In this document: positions 6,763 through 12,644 of the stretch, in pieces
Layout: every line of letters begins with the position of its first letter
Position numbering within the stretch: position 1 is the stretch's first letter
Source: an uncultured Odoribacter sp.
Lineage (GTDB): Bacteria; Bacteroidota; Bacteroidia; Bacteroidales; Marinifilaceae
Direction: 5' to 3'
Assembly: GCA_934725835.1 (NCBI GenBank)
Contig: CAKVCR010000030.1
Coordinates: forward strand, 1 to 16,144
DNA length: 16,144 nt
Made by a program: the position numbers and the translations under genes
The notes under the pieces: generated by a model
Told to the model about the DNA's origin: nothing
The model's database searches: none
The model's input: only the letters and a program-made list of their open reading frames with translations

Positions 6763-8586
6763 ATGGCTTTGTATGAAGATCGCCTGCGTGCCAAGATTAA
6801 TAAATTACCGGATAAGCCGGGAGTGTATCAATATTTTGATTCTACGGGAACGATTATCTATATCGGCAAGGCCAAAAATCTTAAAAACAGAGTGCTGTCT
6901 TATTTGAGTAAAAGCAACCAATCCAGCAAGACACTTTTACTTGTCAGTAAGATTTATGATTTACAGTATATAGTGGTCAATAGTGAACAGGATGCGCTTT
7001 TGTTGGAAAATAACCTGATTAAAAAATATAAGCCCCGCTATAACATCCTTTTGAAAGATGATAAGTCTTATCCATGGATATGTATCAAGAAGGAAAATTT
7101 TCCACGTGTTTTTGTAACGCGGAGATATATCCATAACGGGTCGGAATATTTCGGTCCATATACTTCCGGAAAATTAGCACATACATTGATATCTTTGATT
7201 AACTCTTTATATAAACTGCGGACATGTAATTTGGTATTGACTTCAAAGTCTATTTACGACCATAAATTCAGGATGTGTTTAGAGTATCATATCGGTAATT
7301 GCAAGGCACCTTGTGTCGGTAAGATTCTGGAAGAGGAGTATGGTGAATATATTTCGCAAATCCGAAATATATTGCGTGGTAACTTAGGGACGGTAATTGA
7401 AACGATGACTCGGAGGATGAATCGTTATGCCGAAGAGTTGAAATTTGAAGAGGCGAACGAAATGAAAAAATCCTTGAAGCTAATAAGGGATTATCAGGCA
7501 AAATCTACCATTGTGCGGACAACGGTACACGATATAGATGTATTTTCATATATAGATACGGAAAAGTTTGCGTATGTAAATTATCTGAGAATTGTGCACG
7601 GAGCCGTGGTGCAGGTTCATTCTGTAGAGATTGAAAAGAAAATAGAGGAAGAAAAAGAATCTATCCTTGCTTTTGCCATTTATGAAATACGCCAACTGAT
7701 GGGCAGTCAGTCCAAGGAAATCATCGTACCTTTTTATCCGGATATTGAGTTGGACGGAATTCAATATGTCATCCCGCAAAAAGGAGATAAAAAGCAACTG
7801 TTGGATTTGTCAAAACGCAATGCGGGGTATTATCGTCTGGACAAAGAGCGGCAACGCAGCCTAAAAAAAGAAGAATATTCATCAAATATACTGAAAACCA
7901 TACAGTTAGAGTTGAAATTACCACGATTGCCGCACCGTATTGAGTGTTTTGATAATTCTAACATCCAAGGAACCAATCCGGTAGCAGCCTGCACTGTATT
8001 TATAGACGGAAAACCTGCCAAACGGGAATACAGGAAGTTCCATATCAAAAGTGTCGTGGGACCGGATGACTTTGCATCTATGGAAGAAATCATCTATAGA
8101 AGATATTCCAGGGTAGTGGATGAAGGGGCAGAGTTGCCAGATTTAATAGTGGTTGACGGCGGAAAAGGTCAGTTGCATTCCGCTATTAAGAGTCTTCAAA
8201 AATTGGAGTTATATGGCAAGATACCTATTTTAGGATTGGCTGAACGTATGGAGGAAATTTATTTTCCGGGAGATAAAGATCCTTATCTGCTGGGAAAAAA
8301 CTCGGTAGCATTGAAAACATTGATGCATATTCGGGATGAAGCACATCGTTTCGGAATTACTTTTCATCGTAAATTAAGGGAAAAATCGCAAACGAAGAGT
8401 GTATTGAGCGAAATACACGGAATAGGCGAAAATACAGAAACAGCCCTATTACAGGCATTCAAGTCGGTCGAGAATATTTCCGGCAGGAGCATAGGAGAGT
8501 TGGCAGCAGTGATAGGGCAGAAAAGAGCTATGATTGTCTATACTTATTTTCATTCAAAAAATAACCCGGATAATTCCGGGTTATAG
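6763..8586 (+). CDS. uvrC: UvrC, excinuclease ABC subunit C
   Basis: The dual-incision nuclease of nucleotide excision repair (607 aa), recruited by UvrB to cut on both sides of a lesion. The N-terminal GIY-YIG nuclease domain has GVY (20-22) and YIG (33-35) for the 3' incision. A cysteine cluster Cys155, Cys172, Cys180 and Cys184 matches the Fe-S cluster region reported for UvrC. The UVR motif that binds UvrB spans about 217-250. The RNase H-like endonuclease domain for the 5' incision has Asp397 (ECFDNS), Asp465 (VVDGGKGQ) and His528 (RDEAHRF). Two helix-hairpin-helix motifs follow at about 545-600. It starts 10 nt after ade. Its last eight codons contain a hairpin that appears to serve as terminator for the convergent protease gene, whose stop codon is only 1 nt away. 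Confidence 0.98.
   Translation: MALYEDRLRAKINKLPDKPGVYQYFDSTGTIIYIGKAKNLKNRVLSYLSKSNQSSKTLLLVSKIYDLQYIVVNSEQDALLLENNLIKKYKPRYNILLKDDKSYPWICIKKENFPRVFVTRRYIHNGSEYFGPYTSGKLAHTLISLINSLYKLRTCNLVLTSKSIYDHKFRMCLEYHIGNCKAPCVGKILEEEYGEYISQIRNILRGNLGTVIETMTRRMNRYAEELKFEEANEMKKSLKLIRDYQAKSTIVRTTVHDIDVFSYIDTEKFAYVNYLRIVHGAVVQVHSVEIEKKIEEEKESILAFAIYEIRQLMGSQSKEIIVPFYPDIELDGIQYVIPQKGDKKQLLDLSKRNAGYYRLDKERQRSLKKEEYSSNILKTIQLELKLPRLPHRIECFDNSNIQGTNPVAACTVFIDGKPAKREYRKFHIKSVVGPDDFASMEEIIYRRYSRVVDEGAELPDLIVVDGGKGQLHSAIKSLQKLELYGKIPILGLAERMEEIYFPGDKDPYLLGKNSVALKTLMHIRDEAHRFGITFHRKLREKSQTKSVLSEIHGIGENTETALLQAFKSVENISGRSIGELAAVIGQKRAMIVYTYFHSKNNPDNSGL
8561..8584 (-). terminator. Intrinsic terminator of the S41 protease gene, inside the uvrC 3' end
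   Basis: A perfect 10-bp inverted repeat, ATAACCCGGA - TAAT - TCCGGGTTAT, with a GC-rich stem core. Read on the minus strand it is followed by a run of six T, the classic form of a Rho-independent terminator, placed 3 nt after the protease stop codon. On the plus strand the hairpin has no T-tract after it, so it would be a poorer terminator for uvrC. It overlaps the last codons and the stop of uvrC. Confidence 0.8.
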
Positions 8587-8587
8587 A

Positions 8588-10237
8588 TTAGGGTTGTAAT
8601 ATTTTTCTGTACTCCTCTTGATTGGCGAGCAGCTCAGCTGCCTTCAGAATTTCCTTGTCGTGTTTTGACCTGTACTGAAGAAGCCCTTCAAGATAGTAGT
8701 AGCGCTGCAGGAACTGTTCAGTGAGGAATGATGTAATCTCATCCCGGAAAAGATTCATGTCGCGTTCTACCGAGTGCTGAAACTCTTGTTTCAGTTTTTC
8801 GATGGTCTCTTTGGATATATCGTAGTATTTTTCATTTTTCGCTATATCAATCAGTTTGTCCAATATTCTTTGTGATTCCGTTTCATAACTGAACTTCAAA
8901 TTTTTGAGATAGTCTTTAAACTCATTGTAGATTTCATCTGTGATTTTGAACTGTTCAATATCATCTATTTTCTCATGGCGGAGCGCATAATTGTTGATGA
9001 AATCAAAAGTCAAATCTTGTAATACCAATTCCTGAGTGATTCTGGCAAATTCCTCGGGGGCAATCTTTATATCCGGATTGATACCACCGCCGTCATATAC
9101 TTTACGCCCTTTGAGTGTAGTGTATTCAGTGATGAGAGAATCCGGAACTTTACCGACACTTCCATCCGGATTGCGGTGGGTGTAGTCGAGAGCCTGAATG
9201 CATCTCCCACTCGGGATATAGTATTTCGCTGTAGTGACCTTTAATTTTGTGTTATAAGCAAGATCCCGTACGTTTTGGACCAATCCCTTTCCGAATGAGC
9301 GTTCTCCCATTATAACGGCTCTATCAAGGTCTTGTAGGGCACCGGATACAATTTCTGCAGCAGAAGCCGAGCCGCGGTCGATCAGAACAACAAGCGGTAT
9401 ATCCGGAACGATGGGATTTTTACCTGCTGTGTATTCTTTGTCCCATTGTTTTACTTTTCCTTTTGTGCTGACCACTTTAGAATTTTTCGGTACAAAATAG
9501 TTTACTATTTCCACAGCTTGGTCCAGTAAACCACCGCTATTTCCGCGCAGGTCGAATATCATGTACTCGGCACCTTTGTTTTTTAATTCAATCAGGGCTG
9601 TCCGGACATCAGCCGCTGATTTATCCGTAAAGCTAGTGAGATAGATATATCCTGTCTTTTCGTTGACCATACCGTAGTAGGGGACACACGGTAACTGTAT
9701 CTTTTCGCGTATTGCTTTTTTTACCAATGGCTTTTCATGATATTCACGTTTTACTTTGATGGTCATTTCCTTCCCTGGTTGTCCTTTAAGCATAGCGCTG
9801 ACGCCGGCAACATCTTTTCCTTTGGTAGAATTTCCGTCGATGGCAAGGATTACATCTCCGGGGAGCAGTCCGGCTTTGTCTGCCGGAGAATTTTTATAGG
9901 GTTCGCGAATGATTACCTGGTCACCCTTTTTACTAATGACAGAACCGATGCCTGCATATTCGCCGGTTGTCATCAGTTTGACATCTTCTGTTTCCGATTC
10001 AGGGTAATAGACTGTGTAAGGGTCCAGAGATTTCAGCATGGCATTGATACCTGTTGTAACCATTTTCTCCGGATTCACTTCATCTACATAAAATAGGTTG
10101 ACATCTCTGAAAAGAGAAGCAAAAATGTTTAGGTTTTTACTGATTTCGAAGCTTTTATCGTCATTTTTCAGGGAAGTCAATCCGATACTTATGGCAATGA
10201 CTGCTATAGCTACGATAAGAATTCTTTTTGTCTTCAT
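8588..10237 (-). CDS. S41 C-terminal processing protease (CtpA/Tsp family)
   Basis: A membrane-anchored serine protease of 549 aa that cleaves proteins from their C-termini in the periplasm. Residues 5-22 form a hydrophobic anchor or uncleaved signal. A PDZ substrate-binding domain follows (about 92-165, GEYAGIG to LPGDVILAIDG), then the S41 core with RGNSGG (231-236). The Ser-Lys catalytic pair is Ser292 in GSASAAE and Lys317 in SFGKGLVQ, with Gln321 also in place. A long, helical, charged C-terminal extension (about 400-549) goes beyond the minimal CtpA and resembles the Bacteroidota form. It follows yidD after 122 nt and converges with uvrC. Its substrates cannot be read from sequence; lipoproteins or murein-enzyme turnover are possible by analogy with Prc. 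Confidence 0.95.
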   Translation of the reverse strand: MKTKRILIVAIAVIAISIGLTSLKNDDKSFEISKNLNIFASLFRDVNLFYVDEVNPEKMVTTGINAMLKSLDPYTVYYPESETEDVKLMTTGEYAGIGSVISKKGDQVIIREPYKNSPADKAGLLPGDVILAIDGNSTKGKDVAGVSAMLKGQPGKEMTIKVKREYHEKPLVKKAIREKIQLPCVPYYGMVNEKTGYIYLTSFTDKSAADVRTALIELKNKGAEYMIFDLRGNSGGLLDQAVEIVNYFVPKNSKVVSTKGKVKQWDKEYTAGKNPIVPDIPLVVLIDRGSASAAEIVSGALQDLDRAVIMGERSFGKGLVQNVRDLAYNTKLKVTTAKYYIPSGRCIQALDYTHRNPDGSVGKVPDSLITEYTTLKGRKVYDGGGINPDIKIAPEEFARITQELVLQDLTFDFINNYALRHEKIDDIEQFKITDEIYNEFKDYLKNLKFSYETESQRILDKLIDIAKNEKYYDISKETIEKLKQEFQHSVERDMNLFRDEITSFLTEQFLQRYYYLEGLLQYRSKHDKEILKAAELLANQEEYRKILQP

Positions 10238-10359
10238 TGGGTTATATTTTATCTGTTATTACACATACCGGATATTTAATTAACGAAAATAGTATATATT
10301 CTTGAAAGTAAGAAGTAACCGTAAAGATTTATACCTTTATTAAGAAGACACTTGTTTTT
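10238..10359. other. yidD-S41 protease spacer
   Basis: A 122-nt AT-rich non-coding gap. The best promoter candidate on the minus strand is TATTTTCG at 10284-10291, one base off the Bacteroidota -7 box TAnnTTTG, without a convincing -33 TTTG at the expected distance. I see no strong terminator hairpin after yidD. The protease may therefore have its own weak promoter or be read from the rnpA-yidD transcript. Confidence 0.4.
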
Positions 10360-10590
10360 TTAAGGTACGGGGTCGTATCCGCTTCCGCCCCATGGGTGGC
10401 AACGGAGCAGACGTTTTATAGCTAACCAGATTCCTTTGAGAGGACCATATTTTTTGATTGCTTCAACAGCATACTGTGAGCAGGTGGGGGTATATCTGCA
10501 AGTAGGTGGCTTTAGCGGCGAAATACAGTATTGATAGAATTTGACAGGTATCAGAAATAAAAGGGTGAAAAATTTTTTTAAGTGTTGCAT
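10360..10590 (-). CDS. yidD: YidD, membrane protein insertion efficiency factor
   Basis: A small inner-face membrane-associated protein of 76 aa that helps YidC/Sec insert membrane proteins. The whole length matches the family. An amphipathic or hydrophobic N-terminal helix (about 4-20) is followed by the signature YQYCISPLKPPTCRYTPTCS and YAVEAIKKYGPLKG, then the basic RLLRCHPWGGSGYDPVP tail. The conserved cysteines of the family (in YCIS, TCRY, PTCS and RCHP) are all present. The start codon is 1 nt after the rnpA stop, the classic rnpA-yidD pairing, so the two are co-transcribed and probably translationally coupled. The yidC and rpmH genes that flank this pair in many other bacteria are absent here. 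Confidence 0.97.
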   Translation of the reverse strand: MQHLKKFFTLLFLIPVKFYQYCISPLKPPTCRYTPTCSQYAVEAIKKYGPLKGIWLAIKRLLRCHPWGGSGYDPVP

Positions 10591-10591
10591 A

Positions 10592-10984
10592 CTATTCCTG
10601 ATTTATTTCTGTGTTGCAGTGAGCAGCTATCTTTTGTAAGATGGCTTTTATGGCTTTTTCTGTCTTAGCAAATGACGGCAAACTGTTGTCAAGATATATT
10701 AAAAGAATATCAATGGTTTTGCCTTCCTGTATTTCGTTGTAAAGAATCGCTTTATTCAAGCGGAAGGCTTCGCGTGTCAATCTTTTGACGCGATTTCTTT
10801 TTACAGCACGCTTAAACCTCTTTTTTCCGACACTGACGGTTATTCTGGCAGGATATTCTCCGGGTGTTGAGGATATTTTGTATACGACACGGAACGGATA
10901 TTTGACAAAACTCAGGTCAGAAGCCAATAATTCCTCCATAAGGATTTTGCTACATAAGCGTTCTGTTTTACTGAGAGTGTACAT
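10592..10984 (-). CDS. rnpA: RnpA, ribonuclease P protein component
   Basis: The protein subunit of RNase P (130 aa), which binds the catalytic RNA and the 5' leader of precursor tRNAs. The basic signature helix KKRFKRAVKRNRVKRLTREA (about 54-73), holding the R-N-R motif, is intact. The frame stays open upstream to an ATG at 11080, but that longer form would run through the hairpin at 11000-11030 and 47 nt into hemD. I therefore chose the ATG at 10984 (MYTLSKTERL), which matches the family N-terminus exactly. It is followed at 1 nt by yidD. The hairpin ends only 15 nt before the start codon, so rnpA either depends on read-through or has a promoter I do not recognise. The rpmH and dnaA neighbours found in other phyla are missing. 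Confidence 0.95.
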   Translation of the reverse strand: MYTLSKTERLCSKILMEELLASDLSFVKYPFRVVYKISSTPGEYPARITVSVGKKRFKRAVKRNRVKRLTREAFRLNKAILYNEIQEGKTIDILLIYLDNSLPSFAKTEKAIKAILQKIAAHCNTEINQE

Positions 10985-10999
10985 CGGAATAAATTTGAA

Positions 11000-11030
11000 A
11001 AATGTCCGGAATTTATGGTTCCGGACATTT
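11000..11030 (-). terminator. Strong hairpin terminator between hemD and rnpA
   Basis: A perfect 12-bp inverted repeat, AAATGTCCGGAA - 7-nt loop - TTCCGGACATTT. On the minus strand the stem runs into five T in a row and then C, 3 nt after the hemD stop codon. This is a typical Rho-independent terminator for the polA-DUF4271-hemD transcript. It also sits 15 nt before the rnpA start, so it could act as an attenuator or a stable 5' end for rnpA mRNA. Confidence 0.8.
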
Positions 11031-11033
11031 ATA

Positions 11034-11795
11034 TTATTTAGATTTATTTTCCTTGTTGAACCGTTTGATATAGTCTTCAAGTGCCATTGTCATAGAAGGA
11101 CATTGCTGCGTGGGAGCTTTGATGTCCAAACGTAAACCTGCTTCTTCAACTGCAGTGGCAGTGGCAGGTCCGAATGCTGCAATAGCCAGCGTATCCTGAA
11201 CAAAGTCCGGATAATTCTGGAGCAATGATTTGATGCCGGACGGAGTATAGAATGCAACAATATCATATTCGTGCAAGTCTTTGATGTCACTCAAATCGCT
11301 GGCAACGGTTTTGTAAAGGATTGCTTTTGTATATTTCAAATTCAGTTTATCCAACAAACCCGGGATATTTTCCTTATGAATATCAGAGAGCGGAACCAAG
11401 AAATTTTCTGTTTTATGTTTTAACAGAATTTTGGTCATATCATCCACTTTCTTGTCACCATAGAAAATCTTTCTTTTTCTGTAGACAATATATTTCTGCA
11501 GATAGAAGGCTGTTGCTTCAGAGATACAGAAATATTTCATTGTATCAGGAACCGTTATACGCATCTCCTGGCATATTCTGAAAAAATGGTCAATGGCTGT
11601 CCGACTGGTGAATATTATACCTGTATGATCAAGGATATTGATTCGTTCCTGTCTGAATTCTTTTGCTGTTACACCTTCCACCTTTATAAAAGGGCGGAAC
11701 TCCAGTTTTAGTCCATACTTGTCAGCTAATTCCGAATACGGAGATTTGTCAGTAGTCGGTTGAGGCTGTGACACGAGTATTTTTTTAATCTTCAA
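11034..11795 (-). CDS. hemD: Uroporphyrinogen-III synthase
   Basis: A cytosolic enzyme of 253 aa that cyclises hydroxymethylbilane to uroporphyrinogen III, the common precursor of heme, siroheme and cobalamin. HemD proteins are weakly conserved, but this one has the two-lobed pattern of the family: an N-terminal segment beginning KKILVSQPQP, the I-I-F-T-S-R-T-A stretch (about 60-67), and a second lobe with YDIVAFYTPSGIKSLL (about 178-193) followed by AAFGPATATAVEEAGL (about 207-222). The G-P-A-T-A-x-A-x-E-x-G motif is characteristic. It lies downstream of the DUF4271 gene (27 nt), and a strong terminator follows it. A possible own promoter lies inside the DUF4271 gene. No other heme-pathway gene is in the window. 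Confidence 0.93.
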   Translation of the reverse strand: MKIKKILVSQPQPTTDKSPYSELADKYGLKLEFRPFIKVEGVTAKEFRQERINILDHTGIIFTSRTAIDHFFRICQEMRITVPDTMKYFCISEATAFYLQKYIVYRKRKIFYGDKKVDDMTKILLKHKTENFLVPLSDIHKENIPGLLDKLNLKYTKAILYKTVASDLSDIKDLHEYDIVAFYTPSGIKSLLQNYPDFVQDTLAIAAFGPATATAVEEAGLRLDIKAPTQQCPSMTMALEDYIKRFNKENKSK

Positions 11796-11822
11796 AGCAA
11801 TAGAGTTTTAATTTGTTACCTT

Positions 11823-12644
11823 TTACACCACCACTTTATATAAAAAAAGCAGCGGTATTAATTCGAAGGCACAAAGGTACAAAATCATATACAATATTGA
11901 AACTTTGTAGTGGAAGAATATTGTAAACCAACGAATTATTTTAACTATCATTAAGATACTTAAGCAGATAACTGTCACTATTATAAGTGGATACACGGCT
12001 TTTTCGCGCACAAAAAAGAGTGCAGTAACGAATGGAGAGACCAATAATCCCAGACTGATATGAAATGTCCAGAGGTTGACTGTGAATTCGTTGGCAATCT
12101 GTCTGGTATTAAATACCCATCCCAAAAAATAGATGACGAATAACAAAAACAGATGATATATTAGCAGACCTCCAAACAAAATAAAGCTGTTGAATGAAAT
12201 GAATGTCTGTGTCGTAAGATAGCTGATAAAAACAGACAAAACAGAAAAAGACAGTATTAATCCCATCGTGTAAAACAACAGATTGGGGGTTATACCTTCA
12301 TTTAAGAGAATTGCAGTTCTCTTTTTTTGTGCCATAGCACAAATGATATCGGTCATCAGATCTTTACCTCTCAAACGGATTATAGCTATGACGCTTAAGA
12401 AAATGATTGTGAAAATCAGACTGTAGACAGTATTTCTGCCTGTATCTATTCTGAGATAAGGCATGGAGAGTGCGGCAGGCTGATATATTTCGAATGTATC
12501 AGCCGCTTGTACAGCATTTTCCAATAGAGAAATATCTTCTTGTAGCCACGAATAATCGGTGGTTGTATTTTGAAGAGAATCTGCCTGTACGTTAGCCTGT
12601 ATTTCTTTCGGTTGATACATAGGTGTAAAATTAGTGTGCTTCAT
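11823..12644 (-). CDS. DUF4271 integral membrane protein
   Basis: A Bacteroidota membrane protein of unknown function, 273 aa. A polar N-terminal region (1-70) is followed by about six predicted membrane segments near residues 72-90, 121-142, 153-175, 191-212, 217-236 and 249-268. Between the first two is a charged loop with the segment AQKKRTAILLNEG. The length, topology and position just upstream of hemD match the DUF4271 family. The start at 12644 overlaps the polA stop by 14 nt; an in-frame ATG at 12620 (MYQPKE) would remove the overlap and is also plausible. Overlap with polA and the short gap to hemD suggest one transcript. No catalytic motif is recognisable. A link to heme synthesis is only guilt by association. 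Confidence 0.8.
   Translation of the reverse strand: MKHTNFTPMYQPKEIQANVQADSLQNTTTDYSWLQEDISLLENAVQAADTFEIYQPAALSMPYLRIDTGRNTVYSLIFTIIFLSVIAIIRLRGKDLMTDIICAMAQKKRTAILLNEGITPNLLFYTMGLILSFSVLSVFISYLTTQTFISFNSFILFGGLLIYHLFLLFVIYFLGWVFNTRQIANEFTVNLWTFHISLGLLVSPFVTALFFVREKAVYPLIIVTVICLSILMIVKIIRWFTIFFHYKVSILYMILYLCAFELIPLLFLYKVVV
11872..11902 (-). promoter_or_regulatory. Possible internal promoter for hemD
   Basis: On the minus strand, TTTC (11902-11899) is followed after exactly 19 nt by TACCTTTG (11879-11872). This fits the Bacteroidota sigma-70-type promoter, TTTG - about 19 nt - TAnnTTTG, with one mismatch in the -33 box. Transcription would start about 70 nt before the hemD ATG, inside the end of the DUF4271 gene. 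It could be a chance match in AT-rich coding DNA. Confidence 0.4.

Noticed and set aside
7103..7108. Second CACGTG core, inside uvrC, as a possible parS
   Set aside because: The flanks on the right side (TTTTTG) do not match the parS half-site, and it lies in conserved coding sequence.
10985..11080. Upstream extension of rnpA (32 extra residues)
   Set aside because: It would be encoded by a terminator hairpin and the end of hemD; family members begin at the MYTLSKTERL position.
11127..11134. TACGTTTG on the minus strand within hemD, as an rnpA promoter
   Set aside because: No -33 box at a suitable distance, and its transcript would still have to pass the strong hairpin before rnpA.
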